Assembly: GCA_947624835.1 (NCBI GenBank)
Contig: CANQLX010000001.1
Span: 1-64,000, forward strand
DNA length: 64,000 nucleotides
Origin: an uncultured Clostridia bacterium
Lineage (GTDB): Bacteria; Bacillota; Clostridia; Oscillospirales; Acutalibacteraceae
Direction of reading: 5' to 3'
How positions within the stretch are numbered: position 1 is the stretch's first letter; every line of letters starts with the position of its first letter. The position numbers were made by a program, and so were the translations under genes. This document shows, piece by piece, positions 33,267 through 42,527 of the stretch. A model generated the notes under the pieces. That model was not told the origin of the DNA and did not search any database. It worked only from the letters and a program-made list of their open reading frames with translations.

Positions 33267-34580
33267 ATGTCTGAAGATAGAAATAAAATTGATACAGGCT
33301 CACCCGAAAAAATAAATACTTTATCTGATGATGAGGTTGTATTCTATGACAGTAAAAAGAAATATCAATCATTGGAGATGGACGGTGTTCAAAAGAAAAA
33401 AACGACTGCACCGGCTGTAAATAGACAGGTTAATACAGGAAAGCAGAAAAATCAGAATAAGGAGAGCGGAAAAAGTAATATTTCCAAAAAACGCTTGATA
33501 CTCAATGCAGTATCTGTTTCTCTGTCATCTATTTTCATTCTTTCGGGAATTGTACTACTTGTGGTGTATTATATGTTTACAGCGAGAATTAATTATCAGT
33601 CTATAGATGACGGACTTCCCGAGCTGTCCGTCGGTGACACATCAGGCGTTGTATCAAAAACACAGGAACAAAGCACAAATACCTATGAAGGAGAGCTCAT
33701 GAGCGACAGGCAGGTGCTTAATGTACTCCTAATCGGTGCTGATACAAGATATAATCAGGACAGAGGTAATTCCGATACAATGATTCTGATTTCAATAGAT
33801 ACAAAGCACAAAAAGCTTAAGCTGCTTTCATTTATGCGTGATACCTATGTCAGCATACCTGGGTATGAAACCACAAAGCTTACACATTCGTTCTCATACG
33901 GAGGTGCAGAGCTTACCGTACGTACGGTGCAGCTTAATTACGGCATACAAATTGACCGTTATGCGATAGTGGATTTCAACAGTTTCAAAGGAATTATTGA
34001 TAAGCTTGGGGGACTTGATATAGAGCTTACTCAAGAAGAGGTTGACTATATAGATTGGCAAACATGGAAAAATCATCAGGCGGATACCAGACATGAGCTT
34101 GATGCCTACAGCTATACCTATACCCCGAACAGTGACGGTGTTGAGGTAGCGAAGGTGCATCTTAACGGCAGACAGGCATTGTGGCACGCACGTAACAGAG
34201 GTGAGGAAGGTATTTGCAGCGGTGATGACTATGTAAGAACCGAAAGACAGAGGAATGTTATTACTCTGATGATTAACGATTTAAAAAAGTCTGATTTTTC
34301 AACCATTATGAATGTCATATATGAGATAGGACCCATGATTACAACCAATCTCAAGGCTTCCGAACTGACCACGCTTGCGACTAATGTTGTAAAGTATCTG
34401 CAATATGATATAGTTTCTCAGTCGGCACCTGATCTCAACATGATAAGTCAGGATTTTGTTTATGAAAACTATATTATAAACGGGGAGAAACTGAATGTTA
34501 TTGATATAATTGATTGGGATGCTTTCAGGGAAAAGATAGCAATTTATGTCTTTGAGGACTCCAATCCCCTGAAACCGTAA
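33267..34580 (+). CDS. LytR-CpsA-Psr family glycopolymer ligase (first)
   Basis: 437 residues: a 70-residue polar, basic cytoplasmic region, one membrane helix (VSLSSIFILSGIVLLVVYYMF) and an extracellular LCP domain. Family marks are NVLLIGADTRYNQDRGNSDTMILISID, LLSFMRDTYVSIPGY, the Arg/Asp-rich pocket and NGRQALWHARNRG. LCP enzymes attach wall teichoic acid, capsule or related polymers from undecaprenyl-PP to peptidoglycan. The second LCP gene follows after a hairpin. AAGGAG precedes ATG 33267. Confidence 0.94.
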   Translation: MSEDRNKIDTGSPEKINTLSDDEVVFYDSKKKYQSLEMDGVQKKKTTAPAVNRQVNTGKQKNQNKESGKSNISKKRLILNAVSVSLSSIFILSGIVLLVVYYMFTARINYQSIDDGLPELSVGDTSGVVSKTQEQSTNTYEGELMSDRQVLNVLLIGADTRYNQDRGNSDTMILISIDTKHKKLKLLSFMRDTYVSIPGYETTKLTHSFSYGGAELTVRTVQLNYGIQIDRYAIVDFNSFKGIIDKLGGLDIELTQEEVDYIDWQTWKNHQADTRHELDAYSYTYTPNSDGVEVAKVHLNGRQALWHARNRGEEGICSGDDYVRTERQRNVITLMINDLKKSDFSTIMNVIYEIGPMITTNLKASELTTLATNVVKYLQYDIVSQSAPDLNMISQDFVYENYIINGEKLNVIDIIDWDAFREKIAIYVFEDSNPLKP

Positions 34581-34602
34581 AATAATAAAAAACAAGAGTT
34601 TG

Positions 34603-34642
34603 GGACACAGTACCCGGCAGCTCTATGCCCGGCACTGTGTCC
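34603..34642 (+). terminator. Hairpin between the two LCP genes
   Basis: GGACACAGT (34603-34611) pairs perfectly with ACTGTGTCC (34634-34642) around a GC-rich loop. Only GATTTTAC follows, so it is a weak terminator or an mRNA processing/stability element that could lower expression of the second gene. Confidence 0.55.
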
Positions 34643-34665
34643 GATTTTACAGGAGGTATAAAATT

Positions 34666-35817
34666 ATGTTGGACTCGGACAGAGATATATACAGTAACAG
34701 CTCCGATGATTACGGAGACGGTTATTATACGGATGATACAAGCAAATACGGTTCGTATATGGAAGATAATGAATACGGAGATGAATATTATAACACAAAC
34801 AGACAGCCTGTCGGAAATAGTAACAGGAAAAAGAAGAAGGGAGTTCTTAGGAAAATTATAAAAATCATTCTGATCATACTGGCAGTGCTTATTCTGTTTG
34901 CTGCTGTTTTTATGATAGTTGTACTTGCCAGAGTACATTATTCTTCGGAAAATCCCGACCGTTCAATAGCAGAAAATGACGGAATTACCCTCAGAAGCGA
35001 ATACAATATAGAAAATGTACTTCTTTTCGGAGAGGATAATCATGACAGCGGTGAGCATGGGCGTGCTGATACAATGATACTTCTTACATTGGATAAACGC
35101 CGTCACTTACTGAAGCAGACCTCATTCATGCGTGATATTTATATCTATATACCGGGATATTATTATGCAAAGCTCAACGAGGCATATGCCATAGGCGGAG
35201 CAAAGCTTGCTGCGGAAACTATTGAATATAATTTCGGTATAGAAATAAATGATTATATAATTGTAGACTTTAACAGTTTTACGGACATAGTGGATTCTCT
35301 CGGCGGTATTGACCTTGACCTTACCTATGATGAGATTGAATATATTAATTGGCAAAGTTACAGAAATAAGCAGGTTGATACCGAAACCGAGATAGATCCC
35401 GACAGTTTTGAGTATGATGCTACGGGGAATACAACCGTTCATGTAAACGGAAGGCAGGCACTCTGGTATGCACGTAACAGGGACAGTGCCGGTTCTGATT
35501 TTGACAGAACAAAACGGCAGAGAATTGTTATTGACACGATTTTATCAAAATTTGGAAAATCCGATCCCATAAGGCTTATGACAGCGGTATATTCCTCTTC
35601 CGAATATCTGACTACCAATATGAATGCATTCACACTTTGCGGAAAAGGTATTGATCTTATATCCGCACTTTCATACGACCGCAACGAACATCGTATCCCC
35701 ACAGGAGATAACTATTACGACGTGTGGAATGAAACGGGAGAGGCTTTGCAAATTGGTGATCAGGAGCTTGAAAATCAAAGGCTTTATGATTTTATCTTTA
35801 ATGATGTCGGTGATTAA
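34666..35817 (+). CDS. LytR-CpsA-Psr family glycopolymer ligase (second)
   Basis: 383 residues from ATG 34666, after ACAGGAGG; the frame to 34600 runs through the intergenic hairpin and is rejected. The N-terminus is acidic and Tyr/Asn-rich (SDDYGDGYYTDDTSKYGSYM), followed by KKKKGVLRKIIK, one membrane helix, and an LCP domain with NVLLFGEDNHDSG, LKQTSFMRDIYIYIPGYY and NGRQALWYARNRD. It is a paralogue of the preceding gene. Two adjacent LCP proteins suggest two polymer or acceptor preferences. Confidence 0.93.
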   Translation: MLDSDRDIYSNSSDDYGDGYYTDDTSKYGSYMEDNEYGDEYYNTNRQPVGNSNRKKKKGVLRKIIKIILIILAVLILFAAVFMIVVLARVHYSSENPDRSIAENDGITLRSEYNIENVLLFGEDNHDSGEHGRADTMILLTLDKRRHLLKQTSFMRDIYIYIPGYYYAKLNEAYAIGGAKLAAETIEYNFGIEINDYIIVDFNSFTDIVDSLGGIDLDLTYDEIEYINWQSYRNKQVDTETEIDPDSFEYDATGNTTVHVNGRQALWYARNRDSAGSDFDRTKRQRIVIDTILSKFGKSDPIRLMTAVYSSSEYLTTNMNAFTLCGKGIDLISALSYDRNEHRIPTGDNYYDVWNETGEALQIGDQELENQRLYDFIFNDVGD

Positions 35818-35827
35818 ATAATATGGG

Positions 35828-35874
35828 AACAGCGGTCCGCTGCGTTTTATAAAAACACAGTCGGACCGCTGTTT
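35828..35874. terminator. Bidirectional terminator between LCP and ABC genes
   Basis: AACAGCGGTCCG (35828-35839) pairs perfectly with CGGACCGCTGTT (35862-35873), followed by TTTTAC; the minus strand also has a T tract (TTCCCATAT is weak). Confidence 0.85.
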
Positions 35875-35899
35875 TACTGTCATAATTTTTTATTGCCCA

Positions 35900-37732
35900 T
35901 TACTCCCCACTACTACTGAATGAAAATTGGCTGTTGTACAGCTCGGAGTAGAAACCGGCTTTTTCAAGTAGCTGATTGTGCTTTCCGCTTTCTATGATGT
36001 CGCCGTCCTTAAGCACAAGGATAAGGTCTGCATTTTTTATTGTGGAAAGTCTGTGGGCTATAACAAAGGACGTTCTTCCCTTGGTAAGCTCTGCCATTGC
36101 TCTCTGTACCAATAATTCGGTTTTGGTATCAACTGAGCTTGTAGCCTCGTCAAGTATTAGCAGCGGTGCATTCTCAATCATAGCACGTGCAATCGTCACA
36201 AGCTGACGCTGACCGGCAGAAAGATTTGTCTGTCCGTCAAGAACCGTATCATAACCATGCGGCAATGATCGTACAAAGTGGGTAAGTCCCACGGCTGCAC
36301 ATACCACATCGAGCTGCTCATCGGTTATACCTGTTTTTGAATATACGATATTTTCCCTTAAAGTTCCCTCAAAGATCCATGTGTCCTGCAAAACCATACA
36401 AAACTGATCCCTAACATTTTCACGCTTGAGTGATGACGTAGGTATACCGTCAATAAGTATTTCACCGCTGTCGATCTCATAGAACCTCATAAGAAGATTT
36501 ACAATAGTGGTTTTTCCTGCACCTGTGGGACCGACAATAGCTATGGTTTGCCCTGCCCTTGCCTTTGCCGAAAAATTATGAATTATTGTTTTGTCAGGGT
36601 CATATCCGAAGCTTACATTTTTGAATTCTACATCCCCACGGACGTTTTCCAATACGGCAGTCTTGCTGCTTTCATCGGAAAGCTCCTCCTCATTGAGAAA
36701 TTCAAATACACGTTCACTTGCCGCAAGTGCGGATTGCAGGCTTGTAAACACCTGAGCAAGCTGTGAGAGCGGCTGCGTAAACAACCTTATATATATCATA
36801 AAAGATACTATAACGCCAAAGGATATATTACCGTTTGCAGCAAGTACGGCACCAAGAACACAGACAACAACATATCCGAAATTTCCTATAAATCCCATAA
36901 GGGGCATCATAAGTCCGGAAAAAAACTGGGATTTCCATGCACTGTCATAAAGCTTTCCGTTAATATCATCAAAAACCCCTTCAACCCTGTCCTCGGCATT
37001 ATATGCCCGTATAACCTGATGTCCCGAATAGGTTTCCTCAATATGTCCGTTTATGGCACCGAGATTTTTCTGCTGTGCAAAAAAGTATTTTTGAGAACGT
37101 ACCATTATTACAGTCATAAAAACAAAACCGATAAAGGAAGCCGCTATGGCTGCACCTGCCATAAGTGCATTTGTAACAAACATCATGATAAGTGCTCCGA
37201 CGAGCAGTGTTATAGAAGAAATAAGGGAGCCTATGCTGTTATTAAGCATCTGACCTATCATATCAACATCATTTGTAACACGTGATAAAACATCTCCATT
37301 TGCCGTACTGTCAAAATATCTGAGTGGCATACGGTTAATTTTTTTTGATATATCTGTTCTGAGGGATTTGGAAGTACGCTGAGTAACGGTTGCAAGTATG
37401 AATCCCTGTACATAATTGAATATCCATGAAAGAGAATATATCACCGTAAGAAAGATACAAATTTCCAGAACGGCATCCATATCTATCCCTGTTAAAAAAC
37501 CGTCTGTAATAAGGTTTGTTATATCCGATATTTTATTCGGCCCTATAACACTGAATACCGCTCCGGCACATCCAAGCAGCAATGCTGCTGCCACAGCAGG
37601 AATATATGCTCTTATATAATTGAAAAGCCTACTTATTATCTTTTTTGAATTTTTCGGCTTTTCTCCGGGTATTCTTCTGCCATGAGGTCCTTTGTGCTGC
37701 CGCACGGGTGCAGCATATTCTTTTTCAGGCAT
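35900..37732 (-). CDS. ABC exporter, fused permease-ATPase, canonical subunit
   Basis: 610 residues: six-helix type I exporter domain and a nucleotide-binding domain. Walker A is VGPTGAGKTTIVNLLM, the signature is NLSAGQRQLVTIARAM, and Walker B is PLLILDEATSSVDT with the catalytic Glu present. A basic N-terminal tail (KGPHGRRIPGEKPKNSKK) precedes helix 1. It overlaps the upstream ABC gene by 8 bp, so the two make one heterodimer. The family exports drugs, lipids or peptides; the cargo is not predictable. Confidence 0.92.
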   Translation of the reverse strand: MPEKEYAAPVRQHKGPHGRRIPGEKPKNSKKIISRLFNYIRAYIPAVAAALLLGCAGAVFSVIGPNKISDITNLITDGFLTGIDMDAVLEICIFLTVIYSLSWIFNYVQGFILATVTQRTSKSLRTDISKKINRMPLRYFDSTANGDVLSRVTNDVDMIGQMLNNSIGSLISSITLLVGALIMMFVTNALMAGAAIAASFIGFVFMTVIMVRSQKYFFAQQKNLGAINGHIEETYSGHQVIRAYNAEDRVEGVFDDINGKLYDSAWKSQFFSGLMMPLMGFIGNFGYVVVCVLGAVLAANGNISFGVIVSFMIYIRLFTQPLSQLAQVFTSLQSALAASERVFEFLNEEELSDESSKTAVLENVRGDVEFKNVSFGYDPDKTIIHNFSAKARAGQTIAIVGPTGAGKTTIVNLLMRFYEIDSGEILIDGIPTSSLKRENVRDQFCMVLQDTWIFEGTLRENIVYSKTGITDEQLDVVCAAVGLTHFVRSLPHGYDTVLDGQTNLSAGQRQLVTIARAMIENAPLLILDEATSSVDTKTELLVQRAMAELTKGRTSFVIAHRLSTIKNADLILVLKDGDIIESGKHNQLLEKAGFYSELYNSQFSFSSSGE

Positions 37733-39491
37733 TTTTCAATTCCTCCTCCGAAAGCTGTGAATAGGCTATTTCTCTGTATACCTCACACGTTTTCATAAGG
37801 TTATCGTGTGTTCCCATACCCGCAATCTCACCATCGTCAAGTACTATGATTTTTTTGGCATTTCTTATCGTTCCTATTCTTTGTGCCACTATTAGCTTTG
37901 TTGAATCAGACAGCCGCTCATCAAGTTTTTGCCTCAATATACTGTCAGTTTTATAATCAAGTGCGGAAAAGGAGTCGTCAAATATATATATTTCCGGTCT
38001 GCGGTATATTGCCCTTGCTATGGATAATCTTTGCTTCTGACCGCCGGATATGTTTGTTCCGTCCTGCGCTATGTGGGAATCATATCCTTCCGGCATTTTA
38101 TCTATAAATTCACTTGCCTGGGCAATCTCTGCGGCATCGGAAACAGACAATAGATCGTCGTTGTTGTTTTCACTTCCGTATGCTATGTTACTTTTAACAC
38201 TGCCCGAAAACATAACCGCATTTTGTGAAATATATCCGAGCTTTTCTCTGAGGGCTTTTTGTGTATAATCTCTTACATTTATTCCGTCAACCAATACCTC
38301 TCCCTCACTTGCATCATAAAATCTCGGAATAAGGTTAATGAGGGTGCTTTTACCGCTTCCGGTGGAACCGATAACAGCTACCGTTTCCCCTTTATGTGCT
38401 GTAAAACTTATATTTTTAATAACATAATCTCCGTCACCAGCATCGGGATATCTAAAGGAAACATTACGGAACTCTATTTCACCCTTAATTTCTGTATCCG
38501 GGTTTTCCTTCTCCCCATCTCTTATGGAAATTTCCGTATCAATAACCTCGTTTACCCTGCGGACGGATACCATTACACGAGGCAGCATTACAAACATCAT
38601 GGTAAGCATCATAAATGCCATAATTACCTGAATTGCATAAGCGGAAAATACAACCATATCCGAAAATATGGTTAGTCTGTTAAGTATATTTGCAGCATTT
38701 ATAAGATAAGCTCCTATCCAGTATATTGCCAGGCTTATGCCGGAAATAATCAGTGTCATTGTAGGCATGAGCAGACACATAATGCGGCTTGCGAATAAAT
38801 TTACTCTTGTCAGATCAGCATTTGCCTGTTCAAACTTTTCCTCCTGGAATTTTTCGGCATTATAAGCACGTACGACTCTTATTCCCGTAAGATTTTCCCT
38901 TGTTACACGGTTGAGGTTATCAGTAAGAGTTTGTATGATCTTAAATTTTGGGAGTGCCACTATAACAGCGATCATAAGTACAAAAACTATAACCAGAACC
39001 GCCCCGCCTGTTGCAGCAGACCACTGCCATTCCTTACCGATTATCTTTAGAATTGCCCATACAAGAAGAATAGGTGCCTTTATCAGTGCCTGAAGTCCTA
39101 TTGCAATAAGCATTTGTATTTGCGTTATATCGTTAGTTGTGCGGGTTATAAGGCTTGCAGTTGAAAAACGTCCCATTTCCTCATTATTGAACTTCATTAC
39201 CTTCTTAAAGACTTTATCCCTCACAGAAAGTGAAAGACCTGCCGCAACCTTTGACGCAAAAAATCCTGTAACCATTGCACTTATCATACTGCCTACAGCA
39301 CATACAAGCATATAGATACCGTTTGTAAGAATATCCTCCATTTCCGAACCGGGCGTTTGTACCAGTCTTGTTATTTCCGACATATAGTCGGGCATTTTCA
39401 AATCAAGCCACACCTGTGCGACAACAAATATGAGGGAAAAAAATATATACATAATTTCCCTTTTTCTAAGTGATCTCAATAATTTGAACAC
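37725..39491 (-). CDS. ABC exporter, fused permease-ATPase, degenerate-site subunit
   Basis: 588 residues with the same exporter layout. Walker A is IGSTGSGKSTLINLI and the signature is NISGGQKQRLSIARAI. Walker B reads IYIFDDSFSALD: the usual catalytic Glu is Asp, the hallmark of the degenerate ATP site in heterodimeric exporters such as LmrCD, BmrCD and TM287/288. Translation starts at GTG 39491 after GAAGG. It is first in the two-gene operon, as usual for this pair type. Confidence 0.92.
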   Translation of the reverse strand: MFKLLRSLRKREIMYIFFSLIFVVAQVWLDLKMPDYMSEITRLVQTPGSEMEDILTNGIYMLVCAVGSMISAMVTGFFASKVAAGLSLSVRDKVFKKVMKFNNEEMGRFSTASLITRTTNDITQIQMLIAIGLQALIKAPILLVWAILKIIGKEWQWSAATGGAVLVIVFVLMIAVIVALPKFKIIQTLTDNLNRVTRENLTGIRVVRAYNAEKFQEEKFEQANADLTRVNLFASRIMCLLMPTMTLIISGISLAIYWIGAYLINAANILNRLTIFSDMVVFSAYAIQVIMAFMMLTMMFVMLPRVMVSVRRVNEVIDTEISIRDGEKENPDTEIKGEIEFRNVSFRYPDAGDGDYVIKNISFTAHKGETVAVIGSTGSGKSTLINLIPRFYDASEGEVLVDGINVRDYTQKALREKLGYISQNAVMFSGSVKSNIAYGSENNNDDLLSVSDAAEIAQASEFIDKMPEGYDSHIAQDGTNISGGQKQRLSIARAIYRRPEIYIFDDSFSALDYKTDSILRQKLDERLSDSTKLIVAQRIGTIRNAKKIIVLDDGEIAGMGTHDNLMKTCEVYREIAYSQLSEEELKNA

Positions 39492-39573
39492 ACATTTCCC
39501 TTCCTTCCTTTTTAAAATGCAATACCTCCATGCCGATATGACACAGAGGCATATTTTAATATATATTTATCTT

Positions 39574-40524
39574 TCAGTAAAGATATACCGTTTCCTCTTC
39601 AGGTTTCTTTGCGGACTTTACATCCTCTACATAGAATATGGGACCCGTATTTCCGCTAAAGATCCTGTCCTTCTCGACCTTTATTTTTGCTGTAACAAGA
39701 TACCAGCCCTTATTTTTCAGGGTATCCGCTTTCTGCCACCTGCACATAAATCCTGCATACTGTATATCCTCTGCACAGCAGGCCATAACAAAACGACCCC
39801 CTACGAACGAACCCTTGGGAAGCTTGGGATTTCTGGCTACAAGTGCCTTAAAACGTACAGTTTTTCCGTCATAATTTTCCGGCTTTTCCATGGCATCAAG
39901 ATACAGCAGACCGAAATCAGCGTCCTCTACCTCAACTATCGGTGCGTCCATATCGTATGGAAGAGGATCTTCTATTGTGTCATTCTCAAATGTACCGTCC
40001 TTATATTCATATACAATTCCGGTGCGTCTGCTAACACCCCGTACAATCGAATGTAGCAGCATCTTGTCGGTATTCTTGTCACAGCGGTTAAAGAAAACCA
40101 TCTCGGCGGAATTGAGCTTGTCGTAAACAAGCTGACGCATATTGTTATTATAGCTGACAAAGCTCTCTGCGTCCGCAAACATCATAATCTGATATATCTG
40201 CCAGTTTCTCGGAAGTACTTCGGCAAGCTCCTGCAAAAGCCACATTCCGTTATATTCAATCATTACCCTTTCCGCCTTGCTGCTTTTCAGACAGTCCTCC
40301 AGGAACTTGCGTGTAAGGTTTTCCTTTCCGCCTGCAACAACAACAGTAACCCTGTTGCCGTTTTTATACTGTGAGGTATCAAGCTCCTCCTCACCGTCCT
40401 CAAAAAGGATACACAGAGTTTTTTCGTTTTTCTGAAAACGCTCATCACAAAGCGTATCGTGTATAAATTTAGTTTTACCTCCGTCAAGAAATCCCAAAAA
40501 TAAATATACGGGTATTTCAGCCAT
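39574..40524 (-). CDS. COG0523 GTPase-like protein fused to a YcgQ-like (DUF1980) domain
   Basis: 316 residues. The N-terminal 190 residues follow the CobW/COG0523 G3E fold with an altered P-loop, LFLGFLDGGKTKFIHD (normally GFLGAGKTT), and no CxCC motif. The C-terminal 110 residues (GKTVRFKALVARNPKLPKGSFVGGRFVMACCAEDIQY, read in pieces, then GWYLVTAKIKVEKD) resemble the C-terminal domain of YcgQ/TIGR03943 proteins. YcgQ normally partners the YcgR permease, often beside a COG0523 gene under zinc control. Here the two appear as one polypeptide, directly downstream of a canonical COG0523 GTPase and 16 bp apart. No permease gene is next to it. Confidence 0.75.
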   Translation of the reverse strand: MAEIPVYLFLGFLDGGKTKFIHDTLCDERFQKNEKTLCILFEDGEEELDTSQYKNGNRVTVVVAGGKENLTRKFLEDCLKSSKAERVMIEYNGMWLLQELAEVLPRNWQIYQIMMFADAESFVSYNNNMRQLVYDKLNSAEMVFFNRCDKNTDKMLLHSIVRGVSRRTGIVYEYKDGTFENDTIEDPLPYDMDAPIVEVEDADFGLLYLDAMEKPENYDGKTVRFKALVARNPKLPKGSFVGGRFVMACCAEDIQYAGFMCRWQKADTLKNKGWYLVTAKIKVEKDRIFSGNTGPIFYVEDVKSAKKPEEETVYLY

Positions 40525-40539
40525 TTATTTCAACTCCGT

Positions 40540-41568
40540 TCATATTCCGAAAAGCTTCTTAAGCTCTTCTTCGTTAAGCTTTGAGCCAATAACACATATT
40601 CTTCCTGTATAATCGGCAGCACCTGTTCTTACAGAAATTTCCTCAGGAACAAAATCATAATGTATCCAGCTTCCGTCTTGGGCGGCAACTATCCCCTTTG
40701 CCCTGAGGACAGTACCATATTTCTCACTGTCGGAAAGGGCATCGAGAATATTCTTTATTTCTTCCTGTGTAAATTTCTTTGCAGTTTCAACACCCCAGCT
40801 GGTAAATATCTCATCTGCATGATGGTGGTGGTGATGTCCGTGGTCATGGTCGTGTTCGTGTTCATGGTCATGGTCGTGTTCATGGTCATGGTCATGACCA
40901 TGGCATTCTTCACCGTCCTCATGGTGGTGGTGATGTTCATGCTCCTCCGCCTTAACATCGTCAACGGTCAGCAGAGCCTTTCCGTCAGCGGCAGAAAGTA
41001 TCTGCTCACCCGTTAGGTCATCCCACGGAGTAGTAACAACGGAAGCCTTCGTATTGTGTTCCCTGATAAGCTCAAGGGCTTTGGCAAGTTTCTCGTCGGA
41101 AATATTCTGAGTCCTGCTGAGAATTATCGTGCTCGCAAACTCAATCTGATTATTATAGAACTCACCGAAGTTTTTCATATATACCTTTACCTTCGATGCA
41201 TCGGCAACTGTTATGAAGCTGTTAAGGATTACTTCATCACTTGCTACGCTCTTGACTGCATTTATGACATCGGAAAGCTTACCGACACCAGACGGTTCTA
41301 TAAGTATTCTGTCCGGGTGGTACTGTTCAAGAACCTTGTTGAGTGCCTCTCTGAAATCTCCCACAAGCGAGCAGCATATACATCCGGAATTCATTTCGTT
41401 TATCTGTATGCCTGCCTCTTTGAGAAAGCCCCCGTCTATTCCTATTTCGCCGAACTCATTTTCTATAAGAACGAGCTGCTCATTCTTATACCCCTCTTTT
41501 ATCAGCTTTTTTATAAGTGTTGTCTTTCCGGCACCGAGAAATCCTGAAAAAATATCAATTCTTGTCAT
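40540..41568 (-). CDS. COG0523/CobW-family metallochaperone GTPase with His-rich segment
   Basis: 342 residues. The P-loop is FSGFLGAGKTTLIKKL, and the metal-binding CxCC reads MNSGCICCSLVGDF. Switch and base-specificity regions (LIEPSGVGKLSD) are in order. At about residues 215-250 lies a His/Asp/Glu run of roughly 30 residues (EHEHHHHHEDGEECHGHDHD and on), a metal store typical of zinc- or nickel-linked members. The C-terminal CobW_C domain (GVETAKKFTQEEIKNIL...) is present. It probably delivers Zn(II) to client proteins; the metal is inferred. AAAGGAGAG precedes ATG 41568. Confidence 0.9.
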   Translation of the reverse strand: MTRIDIFSGFLGAGKTTLIKKLIKEGYKNEQLVLIENEFGEIGIDGGFLKEAGIQINEMNSGCICCSLVGDFREALNKVLEQYHPDRILIEPSGVGKLSDVINAVKSVASDEVILNSFITVADASKVKVYMKNFGEFYNNQIEFASTIILSRTQNISDEKLAKALELIREHNTKASVVTTPWDDLTGEQILSAADGKALLTVDDVKAEEHEHHHHHEDGEECHGHDHDHEHDHDHEHEHDHDHGHHHHHHADEIFTSWGVETAKKFTQEEIKNILDALSDSEKYGTVLRAKGIVAAQDGSWIHYDFVPEEISVRTGAADYTGRICVIGSKLNEEELKKLFGI

Positions 41569-41621
41569 AAAATAATCTCTCCTTTAATTTATATTCCATA
41601 CATATAAAATGTCCATGTATT

Positions 41622-41650
41622 ATTATATAACTTTATAATAAAAAATTCAA
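41622..41650 (-). promoter_or_regulatory. Promoter of the COG0523 gene pair
   Basis: On the minus strand, TTGAAT (41650-41645), 17 bp, TATAAT (41627-41622). Confidence 0.65.
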
Positions 41651-41721
41651 GAGAATATAATAATATATAAGTGAATCAGATTCGTACATAACCGAATTTT
41701 TTTGATTGTCGGGCAATCTGC

Positions 41722-42351
41722 TCAATCATACTTTTGGGGAGCAGCAGGGCAGGTATCAAATACTTCCATAACCCTGTCCCTCATCCATAAAAACGGGTTT
41801 ATACGCACTGAGAATCCATATCCGTTATCCATCCTCCATTGGTAGCTCGGAGCCTGTGGGAGTCCGTAAAGTGCAAGTATTGTCATTATAACACCCCCAT
41901 GCGTTATAACTGAAGCATTTGTTATTCCCTCTGCCGACACGGTTTCCACAAGGTGCTCAAAGCCCCGGCTTATTCTTGCTGCAAAATCCTTTCCGCTTTC
42001 ACCTCCGGGCGGAGGTGTTTTGTCCGAATTTTGCAGCCAATCACCGAATCTTTTGTCACCGGCAAGCTCAGAAGCTCTCTTTCCCTCCCATTCGCCGAAA
42101 TTACATTCGGAAAATGCATTGATTTTTTGTATATCCATACCGGGATATATCAGCTCACAGGTTTCAATGCAGCGTAAAAGGGGACTGCTGTATAATTTCT
42201 GCGGACGTGGATAACCTATACCCTCCCTTATTTTCACAAGCTCCTCTCTCCCTTTTTTGGAAAGGCTTATATCTGTCACACCGATATATTTGCCTTTAAG
42301 TGTTTCTTCTACCGCTCCGTGTCTTATAAAATTAATAACATATGACTGCAT
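41722..42351 (-). CDS. Histidine phosphatase superfamily protein (phosphoglycerate-mutase-like)
   Basis: 209 residues with the catalytic FIRHGAVEET at residue 8, GVTDISLSKKGREEL, LYSSPLLRCIETCEL, FGEWEG and ITHGGVIM (second His). The length and the YIGVTDISLS segment resemble CobC alpha-ribazole phosphatases and YhfR-type phosphatases; no cobalamin genes are nearby, so a specific role is not assigned. AAAGGAGATG precedes ATG 42351. It is divergent from the XRE regulator gene. Confidence 0.88.
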   Translation of the reverse strand: MQSYVINFIRHGAVEETLKGKYIGVTDISLSKKGREELVKIREGIGYPRPQKLYSSPLLRCIETCELIYPGMDIQKINAFSECNFGEWEGKRASELAGDKRFGDWLQNSDKTPPPGGESGKDFAARISRGFEHLVETVSAEGITNASVITHGGVIMTILALYGLPQAPSYQWRMDNGYGFSVRINPFLWMRDRVMEVFDTCPAAPQKYD

Positions 42352-42408
42352 TTTTTACATCTCCTTTAAAATATCCATTATTTTATTAACAAAATATTCA
42401 AAAAAAAC

Positions 42409-42437
42409 TTTACAAATTGTTTTAAATGGTATATAAT
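42409..42437 (+). promoter_or_regulatory. Promoter of the XRE regulator
   Basis: TTTACA (42409-42414), 17 bp, TATAAT (42432-42437). Confidence 0.65.
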
Positions 42438-42527
42438 TTACTTGCTGTTTATAAGTCGTACCGTGTCGTAATATATCGACAGCGTGCTTGCTTATATCTA
42501 AAAGTTATTGAAGTCAAGAGGTGGAAT

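Noticed and set aside
40800..40945. Possible short tandem repeat or CRISPR-like array
   Set aside because: The repetition is the His/Asp/Glu codon tract; there are no spacers or constant repeats.
40660..41016. Plus-strand frame with Met/Val/Phe runs
   Set aside because: It is the antisense image of the GAC/CAT-rich His tract of the COG0523 gene, not a membrane protein.
41722..42351. Naming the histidine phosphatase cobC
   Set aside because: No cobalamin genes are nearby, and the neighbouring CobW-like proteins belong to metal-chaperone branches.
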